Source: Alistipes dispar
GTDB lineage: Bacteria > Bacteroidota > Bacteroidia > Bacteroidales > Rikenellaceae
Assembly: GCF_006542685.1 (NCBI RefSeq)
Contig: NZ_AP019736.1
Location: 964,001 to 1,028,000, forward strand
Reading direction: 5' to 3'
Length of the DNA stretch: 64,000 nt
Shown here: positions 1 through 8,198 of the stretch, one piece after another
How positions within the stretch are numbered: the first letter of the stretch is position 1
Layout of the letters: every line of letters starts with the position of its first letter
The notes under the pieces: model-generated
Seen by the model: the letters and a program-made list of their open reading frames with translations, nothing else
Databases searched by the model: none
What the model was told of the DNA's origin: nothing
Made by a program: the position numbers and the translations under genes

Positions 1-958
1 TGCGGTTCTGCTGGTGCTCCTTGAGGATCGAATTGAAGATGTAGTCCGTCGTCGGAAGGAAGACGAGCGACCCGACGAACAGCCCCAGCGTGATGAAGAC
101 ATTGGACAGGTTCGCCCGGAAGGCGTAGACGGCCACCGCTGCGAGCGACAGCACCGTGACGATCAGCAGCGCATGGTAGAGGTCCAGCACGCCCGGCGCG
201 ACGAGCTGCGAGACGAGGCACAGCAAAATGCCCGCCAGCGCCAGCGAGGCCAGATAGACGATCCGCGAACGCCACAGACCGTTCATCATCGCCTCCGACA
301 GCGTGCAGACCAGGATGAGCGACACGAGGAGCGTCATCGGCGAGAGCAGGAACGAAAAGATGAACAGCGCGGCGATGAGCAGCACCGGAATACAGAGCCA
401 CTTGTTGAGCCCCTCGCGGTAGAGTACGAAGAGGAACGAGCCGAGGACGATGCCCGAGCCGGTGTCGTTCTGCAGGACGATGATGAGCAGCGGCGCGCAG
501 ACGACCATGCCGACCTTGAACAGATCCCCGGGCCGGCCGATCGAGAACGAGTAGTTGCTCATCACGCGGGCCAGCGCCAGCGCCGTGGCGATCTTGGCGA
601 ACTCGACGGGCTGCACGCGGAACGAGCCGAACTCGAACCACGCCTTCGCGCCGTTCACCTCGCGGCCGAAGAGCAGCGCGGCGGCGAGCATCGCCAGTCC
701 GGCGAAATAGGCCGGATAGGCGAACATGTGATAGACGCGCGCGTCGAGCAGCAGGACCACCACGGCGACGATCCACGCCGCGCCGATCCACACCAGCTGC
801 TTCATGTAGAAATGCGAGAAGGAGAAGAAGTCGGCCGCCCCCTCGTCGTAGGAGGCCGAGGTGATCGACAGCCACCCCGCGGCCACGATCAGCACGTAAA
901 GCAGCACCGTGACGAAATCGACGCCTTCGAAAATACCGTTATGGCGGTTACTTGTCAT
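1..958 (-). CDS. rodA: RodA, SEDS peptidoglycan polymerase (C-terminus cut by window edge)
   Basis: Membrane SEDS glycosyltransferase that polymerises lipid II for side-wall synthesis together with PBP2 and the MreBCD scaffold. The reverse complement of 958 to 1 is open from an ATG, giving about 319 N-terminal residues before the frame leaves the window. Repeated hydrophobic segments are visible, and a loop reading QNDTGSGIVLG sits where RodA/FtsW proteins carry a conserved acidic loop. The start overlaps the 3' end of mrdA by 11 bp, suggesting translational coupling. The family is clear from the sequence; RodA rather than FtsW is chosen because of the mre/mrd neighbours. Confidence 0.93.
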   Translation of the reverse strand, partial: MTSNRHNGIFEGVDFVTVLLYVLIVAAGWLSITSASYDEGAADFFSFSHFYMKQLVWIGAAWIVAVVVLLLDARVYHMFAYPAYFAGLAMLAAALLFGREVNGAKAWFEFGSFRVQPVEFAKIATALALARVMSNYSFSIGRPGDLFKVGMVVCAPLLIIVLQNDTGSGIVLGSFLFVLYREGLNKWLCIPVLLIAALFIFSFLLSPMTLLVSLILVCTLSEAMMNGLWRSRIVYLASLALAGILLCLVSQLVAPGVLDLYHALLIVTVLSLAAVAVYAFRANLSNVFITLGLFVGSLVFLPTTDYIFNSILKEHQQNR

Positions 959-2774
959 AGGCGGGATAGTGGATTTGCATGTTCCGGACCCGTTCGAGCA
1001 GTTCCGGACGGCGGATCGTATCCGTCAGGTAGTACTCCTCGAGCAGGCTGGCGATCGGCAGCGCGGCCGAAGCGCCGAATCCGCCGTTCTCGACATAGAC
1101 CGAGATCGCGATCTTCGGGTTGTCCTTCGGGGCGAACGAGAGGAAGGTCGAATGGTCGCGGCCGCGCGGATTCTGCGCCGTGCCCGTCTTGCCGCAGACG
1201 TCCCAACCGTCGAGCCGCGCCATGCGGGAGGTTCCGTCCACGTTCACGCTCCGCCACATGCCCTCGACGATCGGTTCGAAGTGCTTGGGCTCGACCATCG
1301 TGTAGTGCCGTTCGTAGAAGCGCGCGTCAAGCGAATCGCGCCCCTCGATCCGCTTGACGATATGCGGAATATAGTAGTAGCCCCGGTTGGCGATGATGGC
1401 CGCCAGGTTGGCCAGTTGCAGCGGCGTGCAGCCCAGAGCGTCCTGCCCGATCGAGAGCGAAAGCACCGTCAGCGCGTTCCACGACTTGCGGTAGCGCTTG
1501 TCGTAGTAGGCCCGGTCGGGCACGTACCCGTTGCCCTCGTCGAGGAAGTCCGAACCCAGCTTGCGGCCGAACCCGAAGCTCTCGACGTACCGCTCCCACA
1601 CTTCGTACCCCTCCTTGACGCTTCCGTATTCCGGATTCTCGAGGATGTCGCGGAAGACGTAGCAGAAATAGGCGTTGCACGAGGTCGAGACGGCATAGCG
1701 CAGGTCGAGCGGCGAGGCGTGCTCGTGGCACTTCATCTTGAGCCGCCCGGCCTGGTAGCCGCCGCGGCACACGTGCCGGTCCGAAGGGCGCAGCACGCCC
1801 TCCTGAAGCCCGATCAGCCCCTGCACCAGCTTGAAGGTCGAACCCGGCGGATACCGGGACTTCACGGCGCGGTTGTAGAGCGGCTGCCGCTTGTTGCGGA
1901 GCATCTCCATATAATGATTGCCGCGCTCGCGGCCCACCAGCTCGTCGGGATCGTAGGAGGGCGAGGAGACCATCATCAGGATTTCGCCCGTCGCGGGCTC
2001 GATGGCCACCGCCGCGCCGACCTTGCCGCGCATCAGCTCCTCGCCGAGCAGTTGCAGGCGTGCGTCGATCGTGCTGACGAGGTAACGCCCCGGCTCGGGC
2101 AGCGAATCGTAGAGTCCGTTCATGTAGGAGCCCTTGATCGCCCCGTGGGTGTCGCGCTCGAGCACCTTCACGCCCTTCCGGCCCTTCAGCTCGGATTCGT
2201 AGGCCGACTCCACGCCGCTGATTCCCACATAGTCGCCCGCCTTGTAGGAGGTGTAGCGCTTGAGCATCTCCTGCGTCACCTCCCCCACATAGCCCAGCAG
2301 GTTGCCTCCGATCTGGCGGGGGTAGTGGCGCACGGTGCGGTAGACCGTATAGAAACCGCGGAAATTGCACTCGTCGAACCGGAGCTTCTCCTCCTTGGAA
2401 AGGTAGTTGGCCACCAGCCGCGGCGCACGGGGATAGGCCCGGGCGTTGGCCAGCTCCCGGTCGAGCTTCTGCCGCGAAATGCCGGCCACGTCGCAGAGCC
2501 GCGCCGTGTCGAATCCGCCGCGGTCGAGGTCGTGGTAAATCACCATCAGGTCGTAGCACTCGCGGCTCTGCACCAGATACTCGCCGTTGCGGTCATAGAC
2601 CTCGCCGCGGGGCGGGTACTGCACCTCGGGGCGCAGGACGTTGCCGCGCGCCAGCTCGTCGTAGCGCGAATCGACGAGCTGGATATAGGCCAGCCGTCCC
2701 AGGATGAGCGCGAAGACCAGCAGCACGACGGCCTGCAAGGTCCGCATCCGGACGAAACCTTCGGAGCCGTTCAT
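948..2774 (-). CDS. mrdA: Penicillin-binding protein 2 (elongasome transpeptidase)
   Basis: Class B penicillin-binding protein that cross-links peptidoglycan in the elongation complex with RodA. The 608-residue product starts with MNGSEGF and a single membrane anchor (VVLLVFALILGRLAYIQL), followed by the PBP dimerisation region and the transpeptidase domain. All three catalytic motifs are visible: the STFK box (PPGSTFKL), the SxN box (STSCNAYF) and the KTG box (CGKTGTAQNP). The ATG at 2774 overlaps the mreD stop codon as ATGA, which decides the start against longer in-frame readings. The 3' end overlaps rodA. This is the usual mreBCD-mrdA-rodA order in Bacteroidota. Confidence 0.96.
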   Translation of the reverse strand: MNGSEGFVRMRTLQAVVLLVFALILGRLAYIQLVDSRYDELARGNVLRPEVQYPPRGEVYDRNGEYLVQSRECYDLMVIYHDLDRGGFDTARLCDVAGISRQKLDRELANARAYPRAPRLVANYLSKEEKLRFDECNFRGFYTVYRTVRHYPRQIGGNLLGYVGEVTQEMLKRYTSYKAGDYVGISGVESAYESELKGRKGVKVLERDTHGAIKGSYMNGLYDSLPEPGRYLVSTIDARLQLLGEELMRGKVGAAVAIEPATGEILMMVSSPSYDPDELVGRERGNHYMEMLRNKRQPLYNRAVKSRYPPGSTFKLVQGLIGLQEGVLRPSDRHVCRGGYQAGRLKMKCHEHASPLDLRYAVSTSCNAYFCYVFRDILENPEYGSVKEGYEVWERYVESFGFGRKLGSDFLDEGNGYVPDRAYYDKRYRKSWNALTVLSLSIGQDALGCTPLQLANLAAIIANRGYYYIPHIVKRIEGRDSLDARFYERHYTMVEPKHFEPIVEGMWRSVNVDGTSRMARLDGWDVCGKTGTAQNPRGRDHSTFLSFAPKDNPKIAISVYVENGGFGASAALPIASLLEEYYLTDTIRRPELLERVRNMQIHYPAYDK

Positions 2775-3289
2775 ACGCGCACGGGAAATTTGACGGTGAA
2801 GATACGGGCGATGATCCAGACGAAAAGCGCCGTGACGGCCGAGCTGACGGCGATGCGCGCCAGCGTATGCAGCGCATGGCTCCACGAAAGGGTCTCCAGC
2901 ACGAAGAAGACGGCGTGGTGGAGCAGCGTCAGGAGCAGCAGGTAGTCGGTGAACACGCGGCGGCCGAGGCGTTCGGGCGACGGGACTCCCCCCTCGCGCA
3001 GATTCTCGCGGTCGCAGAACAGGGAGAGCAGCGCCGGACGCAGGAAGGCGACGAGCAGCGTGGCGATGGTGTTGATCCCGGCGGCCCCCATCGCACCGTC
3101 CATCGTCACGCCCAGCGCCAGCCCCGCCCCGAGCAGCACGACGGGCGGCGTGTCGAGCGGCAGCAGCACGATGAAGGCGATATAGACGAGCGGATTGAGG
3201 TAAACGCTGATCGACAGGTTGTCGAACAGGAACACCTGCAGCAGCACCGTGGCTGCGAAGAGGGCGAGGTATGGTAAGGTGCGATACAT
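2771..3289 (-). CDS. mreD: Rod shape-determining protein MreD
   Basis: Small integral membrane protein of the elongasome, 172 residues, within the usual MreD length. The sequence is almost entirely hydrophobic with about five predicted membrane segments (LALFAATVLLQVFLF near the N-terminus, a central VYIAFIVLLPL segment and a C-terminal TALFVWIIARIF segment). Sequence conservation in this family is low, so the call rests on size, hydrophobic profile and position between mreC and mrdA. It starts 2 bp after the mreC stop and overlaps mrdA by 4 bp, so the genes are very likely co-transcribed and co-translated. Confidence 0.88.
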   Translation of the reverse strand: MYRTLPYLALFAATVLLQVFLFDNLSISVYLNPLVYIAFIVLLPLDTPPVVLLGAGLALGVTMDGAMGAAGINTIATLLVAFLRPALLSLFCDRENLREGGVPSPERLGRRVFTDYLLLLTLLHHAVFFVLETLSWSHALHTLARIAVSSAVTALFVWIIARIFTVKFPVRV

Positions 3290-3290
3290 G

Positions 3291-4145
3291 CTATTTCAAC
3301 CGCGTATGTTGTTCGATCTGTTCGCTCTGCTGCAATTCCCGGATTTCGTACAGGTCGCGGTTGCCCACCAGCACCACGTCCGTCAGGCGCGACATTTCGG
3401 CCGCCAGACGGACCCGCACCGTATAGGCCGTGCGCGTTTCGTTCAGCTCGGCGCTCTCGACCTCCCCGATGAGCACGTCCTCGGGGAAATACTGCGAGAA
3501 TCCGGTCGTCACGACCTCGTCGCCCGGCTGCGGATCGGCGTATTTCGACAGTTCGCCCAGCACGACGACGTGCGGATCCACGCCGTCCCAGTAGATCGAA
3601 CCGAAGTAATCGGACCCGGCGAGCCTGCCGCTGACGCGGAACGAGGTGTTGAGCACCGACATGGCCACCGCATACCGGTCCGAGCAATCGACCACATAGC
3701 CCACCATCGCGCCGGCGGGCGAAAGGAGGGCCATCTCGGGCTGTACGCCGTCCCGCAGGCCGCGGTTGAGCGTGATGAGGTTCTGCTGCCGGTTGATCGA
3801 GTTGGCCACCACCGAGGCGACGGCGAAGCGGTATTTCGACTCGCCGATCCCCTGCAGGCAACTGTCCAGACGGCTCGCCGCCACGACCTCCTCGTACCGG
3901 GCCAGCCGCTCCTCGAGCTGCGCGACGCGGTCGAGCAGCACGCGGTTCTCGCTGCCCAGCGTGAAATAGCGGTGTACGCCGGCCATCAGGCCGTGCACGC
4001 CGCCGGCCAGTTGGTTCGAGCGAGCCAGCAGCCGCGCCTGCGTATAATGGGTCGAGTGCGCATAGTAACTGACGGCCAACGCCTCCAGCACCACGAACAG
4101 CACCGCCACATACACGCTGCGAATGAACTCGATCAGTTTGCGCAA
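3291..4145 (-). CDS. mreC: Rod shape-determining protein MreC
   Basis: Bitopic inner-membrane protein whose periplasmic part organises PBP2 in the elongasome. The 284-residue product has one N-terminal membrane segment (about residues 9-28, AVLFVVLEALAVSYYAHS), then a helical stretch consistent with the MreC coiled coil (SENRVLLDRVAQLEERLARY), then a beta-rich C-terminal domain containing NRGLRDGVQPEMALLSPAGA, a typical MreC segment. It lies between mreB (134 bp away) and mreD (2 bp away). Length and order fit the family well. Confidence 0.93.
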   Translation of the reverse strand: MRKLIEFIRSVYVAVLFVVLEALAVSYYAHSTHYTQARLLARSNQLAGGVHGLMAGVHRYFTLGSENRVLLDRVAQLEERLARYEEVVAASRLDSCLQGIGESKYRFAVASVVANSINRQQNLITLNRGLRDGVQPEMALLSPAGAMVGYVVDCSDRYAVAMSVLNTSFRVSGRLAGSDYFGSIYWDGVDPHVVVLGELSKYADPQPGDEVVTTGFSQYFPEDVLIGEVESAELNETRTAYTVRVRLAAEMSRLTDVVLVGNRDLYEIRELQQSEQIEQHTRLK

Positions 4146-4279
4146 AGTCTCTTCCCTTTAATTCAGATTGCGGACCGAGGCCCGCAATTCCGTTTTGTTT
4201 GTGCTTCGAATCCGGCGCGTCCGTTCCGGCCGCGCCGCCCCGCCCGAAAAGGCGAAGGAACACACCGCCGCTCCGGCAG

Positions 4280-5299
4280 CTATTTCATGAGGAACGAGAA
4301 GCGGTTGATGTTCTTCAGCGCGATTCCGGTTCCGCGCGCGATGGCCCGCAGGGGGTCTTCGGCGATATGGAACGGAATGCCGGTCTTCTCGTTCAGCCGC
4401 CGGTCCAGCCCCTTTATCAGTGCGCCGCCGCCGGCCAGGTAGATGCCGTTCTTCACGATGTCGGCATACAGCTCGGGAGGCATCGACTCGAGGACCTTCA
4501 TCAGCGCCGCGTCGATCTTGGCCAGCGACTTCTCGAGCGCATAGGCGATCTCGCTGTACGACAGCGAGACGGTCTGCGGCAGCGCCGTGAGCATGTTGGG
4601 GCCCGTCACGACGAAGTCCTCGGGCTCCTCCTCCAGACTGGAGCCCGCCGCGCCGATCGAACATTTGATCGCTTCGGCCGTACGCTCGCCGATGCGGATG
4701 TTGTGCTGCTGACGGACATAGCTCTGGATGTCGCTCGTGAAGACGTCGCCCGCGATGTTGATCGACTCCGAGCAGACGATGCCGCCCAGCGAGATGCAGG
4801 CGATCTCCGACGTGCCGCCGCCGATGTCGATGACCATGTTGCCTTCGGGGGCCTCGACGTCCAGCCCGGCGCCGAGCGCCGCGGCCATGGGTTCGTAGAT
4901 CATGTAAACCTCGCGGCCGCCGGCGTGTTCGGCCGAGTCGCGCACGGCGCGGATCTCCACGTTGGTCGAACCCGACGGAATGCAGATCACCATCCGGAGC
5001 GAGGGGGCGAACAGGCTGCCCGAGGTCTTGACCTTCTTGATCATCCCGCGCAGCATCAGTTCGGTGGCATTGAAGTCGGCGATCACGCCGTCCTTGAGCG
5101 GACGGATCGTCTTGATGTTCGGATTGGTCTTCTCGTGCATCTGGCGCGCCTGATGGCCGATGGCCACGAGTTTGCCCGTATGCACGTCGAGCGCCACGAT
5201 CGACGGTTCGTCCACGACGACCTTGCCGTTGTAAATTATCAGCGTGTTGGCCGTCCCGAGGTCGATGGCCAGCTCCTGTGTCAATGAAAAGATCCCCAT
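4280..5299 (-). CDS. mreB: Rod shape-determining protein MreB
   Basis: Actin-like ATPase that forms membrane filaments directing side-wall synthesis. The 339-residue product begins MGIFSLTQELAIDLGTANTL, carrying the phosphate-1 motif (DLGTANT); the phosphate-2 motif (DIGGGTSEIA) and adenosine motif (AGGGALIKGL) follow in order. The ATG at 5299 is preferred over an in-frame codon ten residues upstream because a GGGAG ribosome-binding site lies directly in front of it and the family begins here. It is first gene of the mreBCD-mrdA-rodA operon, downstream of a TATCTTTG promoter box at 5402-5409. Confidence 0.97.
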   Translation of the reverse strand: MGIFSLTQELAIDLGTANTLIIYNGKVVVDEPSIVALDVHTGKLVAIGHQARQMHEKTNPNIKTIRPLKDGVIADFNATELMLRGMIKKVKTSGSLFAPSLRMVICIPSGSTNVEIRAVRDSAEHAGGREVYMIYEPMAAALGAGLDVEAPEGNMVIDIGGGTSEIACISLGGIVCSESINIAGDVFTSDIQSYVRQQHNIRIGERTAEAIKCSIGAAGSSLEEEPEDFVVTGPNMLTALPQTVSLSYSEIAYALEKSLAKIDAALMKVLESMPPELYADIVKNGIYLAGGGALIKGLDRRLNEKTGIPFHIAEDPLRAIARGTGIALKNINRFSFLMK

Positions 5300-5401
5300 A
5301 ATCAGCTCCCCTGCAATTCTATATCTCAATTATCCAAGCGAATGGCACGTCCGCCGCGCATCCCGTTCCCTCCGGCGGGAACCGGCGGCCGAACATGCGC
5401 A

Positions 5402-5409
5402 CAAAGATA
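5402..5409 (-). promoter_or_regulatory. Promoter -7 box for the mreB operon
   Basis: On the minus strand the bases read TATCTTTG, a perfect Bacteroidota -7 element (TAnnTTTG). It lies about 100 bp upstream of mreB and divergent from the gpsA promoter. No clear TTTG -33 element is visible at the usual spacing. Confidence 0.65.
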
Positions 5410-5455
5410 AGAAAAAGCCCCGGATAAATTCCTATATTTTTTTCATTTTTTTATT

Positions 5456-5463
5456 TACATTTG
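5456..5463 (+). promoter_or_regulatory. Promoter -7 box for gpsA-pgi
   Basis: The bases read TACATTTG, matching TAnnTTTG, about 25 bp upstream of the gpsA ATG in a very AT-rich stretch. The short leader fits the ATG at 5488. The upstream region is T-rich, but no exact TTTG -33 element was seen. Confidence 0.65.
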
Positions 5464-5487
5464 TATCCCGAAACTGAATCGCTCCGC

Positions 5488-6495
5488 ATGGAATACAAAA
5501 TCGGAACAGACGCCCGCTGCGCCGTCATCGGCCACGGCAGTTGGGCGACGGCGCTCGTCAAACTGCTCACCGCGGGAGGACGGCGCGTGGGCTGGTACGT
5601 CCGCAACGGCGAGGTGCTCGAAAGCCTCCGCGCCGAAGGCCGCAACTCCCGCTACCTCGACGACACGGAATTCGACCGCGACCGCATCGCCCCGTCGGAC
5701 GACCTCGACGCCGTGGTGCGCGAGGCCGAGGTGGTCATCCTGGCCGCCCCGTCGGCCTACCTGAAAACCTTCCTCGAACCGCTCCGCACGCCGCTCCGCG
5801 ACAAATTCGTGGTCTCGGCCATCAAGGGCATCGTCCCGGGCGACTACCAGACCGTCGTGGAGTACATCCACGACCGCTACGAACTGTCGTACAAGCAGAT
5901 CGGGCTCATCTCCGGCCCGTCGCACGCCGAGGAGGTCTCGCGCGGCAAGCTCTCCTACCTGACCGTCGCCTGCACCGACCCGGAGAACGCCCGCCTGATC
6001 GGCAGCCGCTTCGCCACGGACTCCGTGCGCATAAGCTGTTCGACGGACCTCTACGGCATCGAATACGCCGCGATTCTGAAAAACATCTACGCCATCTCGG
6101 TCGGCATGGCCGTCGGGCTGGGCTACGGCGACAACTTCCTGGCGGTGCTGATCGCCAACTGCGCCGCGGAAATGACGCGTTTCCTCGACGGAAGCTACCC
6201 CGCGCAGCGCAACACGCAGGTGTCGGCCTATCTGGGCGACCTGCTGGTGACCTGCTACTCGACCTACAGCCGCAACCGCCGGCTGGGGCTGCTCATCGGT
6301 CACGGCTGCACGGTGCGCAGCGCGCTGAACGAGATGACGATGGTGGCCGAAGGGTACTTCGCCGCCGACTGCATCCGCCACATCAACTTCCGCCACCGGG
6401 TCGAAATGCCCATCGCGGAGATGGTCTATGACGTCCTCTACCGGGGCGCGTCGGCCCGTCTCAGGATGAAGGAACTGACAACCAAATTAATCTGA
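5488..6495 (+). CDS. gpsA: Glycerol-3-phosphate dehydrogenase [NAD(P)+]
   Basis: Cytosolic enzyme reducing dihydroxyacetone phosphate to sn-glycerol-3-phosphate for phospholipid synthesis. The 335-residue product starts MEYKIGTDARCAVIGHGSWA; the Rossmann nucleotide-binding motif is GHGSWATA at about residues 15-22. A central segment with SAIKGIVPGD and the helix EYAAILKNIYAISVGMAVGL match the catalytic lysine region of the family. An upstream in-frame TTG lies inside the promoter box, so the ATG at 5488 is taken as start. It is followed after 6 bp by pgi, suggesting one operon. Confidence 0.93.
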   Translation: MEYKIGTDARCAVIGHGSWATALVKLLTAGGRRVGWYVRNGEVLESLRAEGRNSRYLDDTEFDRDRIAPSDDLDAVVREAEVVILAAPSAYLKTFLEPLRTPLRDKFVVSAIKGIVPGDYQTVVEYIHDRYELSYKQIGLISGPSHAEEVSRGKLSYLTVACTDPENARLIGSRFATDSVRISCSTDLYGIEYAAILKNIYAISVGMAVGLGYGDNFLAVLIANCAAEMTRFLDGSYPAQRNTQVSAYLGDLLVTCYSTYSRNRRLGLLIGHGCTVRSALNEMTMVAEGYFAADCIRHINFRHRVEMPIAEMVYDVLYRGASARLRMKELTTKLI

Positions 6496-6501
6496 AAGGA
6501 T

Positions 6502-7833
6502 ATGAAAACCGTAACACTGGACATTGCCAAAACGGGCATCGGGATTCCGGCCGACATGAAGACCAAAGCGCAGCAGGCCAACGCCCTGCTCCATTCGGGC
6601 GAAGGCGAGGGCAACGACTTCCTGGGGTGGGTGCATCTGCCCTCGTCGATTTCGGAGGCCGACCTCGGGGCCATCGAGGCCGAGGCGGCGAAGCTGCGCG
6701 CCCGGGCCGACGCGGTCGTCTGCATCGGCATCGGCGGCTCGTATCTCGGCGCCAAAGCCGTGCTGGAGGCCCTGAGCGACCCCTTCAAGCTGCTGCACAA
6801 GGAGCAGACGCAGCCGACGGTCCTCTTCGCCGGACAGAACATTTCGGAAGACTATATCCATGAACTGCTCGACGCACTGAAGGAGCACTCGTTCGCCGCC
6901 ATCGTGATCTCCAAGTCGGGCACGACGACCGAGCCGGCCATCGCCTTCCGCCTCATCAAGGCCGAACTCGAACGGCGCTACGGCAAGCAGGAGGCCGCGC
7001 AGCGCATCGTCGCCGTGACGGACAAGGCCCGCGGCGCGCTGAAGACGCTCGCGACGCAGGAGGGATACCCCACGTTCGTCATCCCCGACGACGTCGGCGG
7101 ACGCTTCTCGGTGCTCACCCCCGTAGGGCTGCTGCCGCTGGCCGTGGCCGGCGTGGACATCCGCGCGCTCGTGGCCGGAGCCCAGGAGATGGAGCGCGCC
7201 ACCGACCGCAGCGTGCCGTTCGAGGAGAATCCCGCGGCCGTTTACGCAGCCGTGCGCAACCTGCTCTACGCCGGCGGCAAAAAGATCGAGATTCTCGGCT
7301 CCTACGAACCGAAACTCCAGTATATCAACGAGTGGTGGAAGCAGCTCTACGGCGAGAGCGAGGGCAAGCAGGGCAAGGGCATCTTCCCGGCGAGCGTCAC
7401 GCTGACGGCCGATCTGCACTCGATGGGCCAATACATCCAGGAGGGCGAGCGCACGCTCTTCGAGACGATCATTTCGGTCGAAAAGCCCGCCCGCGAGGTC
7501 CGGATCGAAGCCGATGCGGAAAACCTCGACGGACTGAACTTCCTGGCCGGCAAACGCGTCTCGGAGGTGAACCGCATGGCCGAACTGGGCGTGCAGCTGG
7601 CCCACATGGACGGCGGCGTGCCGAACATCCGCATCGCCATTCCCGAAATCTCGGCCCGCGTGATCGGCGGCCTGCTCTACTTCTTCGAGAAGGCGTGCGG
7701 CATCAGCGGCTACCTCCTCGGCGTGAACCCGTTCAACCAGCCGGGCGTGGAGGCCTACAAGAAGAACATGTTCGCCCTGCTGGACAAACCCGGCTACGAA
7801 GAGGCTTCGAAAGCCATCAAGGCCCGCCTCTGA
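6502..7833 (+). CDS. pgi: Glucose-6-phosphate isomerase
   Basis: Interconverts glucose-6-phosphate and fructose-6-phosphate in glycolysis and gluconeogenesis. The 443-residue length matches the short (Bacillus-like) PGI type rather than the ~550-residue enterobacterial form. Visible motifs include SKSGTTTEPA in the sugar-phosphate-binding SIS domain and the PGI signature region DDVGGRFSVLTPVGLLPL; a second SIS domain follows, with the conserved NPFNQPGVEAYK near the C-terminus. It lies 6 bp after gpsA and is probably co-transcribed with it. Confidence 0.97.
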   Translation: MKTVTLDIAKTGIGIPADMKTKAQQANALLHSGEGEGNDFLGWVHLPSSISEADLGAIEAEAAKLRARADAVVCIGIGGSYLGAKAVLEALSDPFKLLHKEQTQPTVLFAGQNISEDYIHELLDALKEHSFAAIVISKSGTTTEPAIAFRLIKAELERRYGKQEAAQRIVAVTDKARGALKTLATQEGYPTFVIPDDVGGRFSVLTPVGLLPLAVAGVDIRALVAGAQEMERATDRSVPFEENPAAVYAAVRNLLYAGGKKIEILGSYEPKLQYINEWWKQLYGESEGKQGKGIFPASVTLTADLHSMGQYIQEGERTLFETIISVEKPAREVRIEADAENLDGLNFLAGKRVSEVNRMAELGVQLAHMDGGVPNIRIAIPEISARVIGGLLYFFEKACGISGYLLGVNPFNQPGVEAYKKNMFALLDKPGYEEASKAIKARL

Positions 7834-8198
7834 ATCCTTCCGGAACGGCAGAGAGCCGTCCGACGACAAAACGAAAAGCCGAAGGCGGGTACAGACCGTC
7901 CCGCCCGCAGGAGACCGCGGGATCCGGCCCACAAGCCGGGCCCCGCGCCGTTTATCCTTCGCGCCGGACCGCCCCCTCCGGAAGCGAAAAAACCGCGGAT
8001 AATACGCGGCCGCGGACCGTGTTTTCCGGAAATAATTATACCTTTGCGACGAGAGACCCCCCGCGCCGTACCGGCCCTCCGGACGACCGCGGCGACCGCC
8101 CCGGCGGCCGGACCGCCAGCCGGACGGAGGGCGATCCGCCGGAAAGCCCCGGACCGCGGTACGCCTCCGGGCGGAAGAGCTCTCGGCCCCAAGGAGCA
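7834..8198. other. Intergenic region between pgi and the DUF6377 regulator
   Basis: About 365 bp without a supported gene. It is GC-rich with several short inverted repeats, including one at about 7884-7905 (GGCGGG against CCCGCC) that could help end pgi transcription, but there is no U-tract. The only clear element is the promoter box at 8039-8046. Confidence 0.5.
8039..8046 (+). promoter_or_regulatory. Promoter -7 box for the DUF6377 regulator
   Basis: The bases read TACCTTTG, a perfect TAnnTTTG element, in a short AT-rich island inside GC-rich DNA. A T-rich stretch (GTTTTCC, about 8021-8027) lies near the -33 position. The predicted leader to the ATG at 8199 is about 145 nt. Confidence 0.7.

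Noticed and set aside
909..2945. Antisense frame of about 680 codons opposite mrdA
   Set aside because: Shadow of a well-supported penicillin-binding protein gene.
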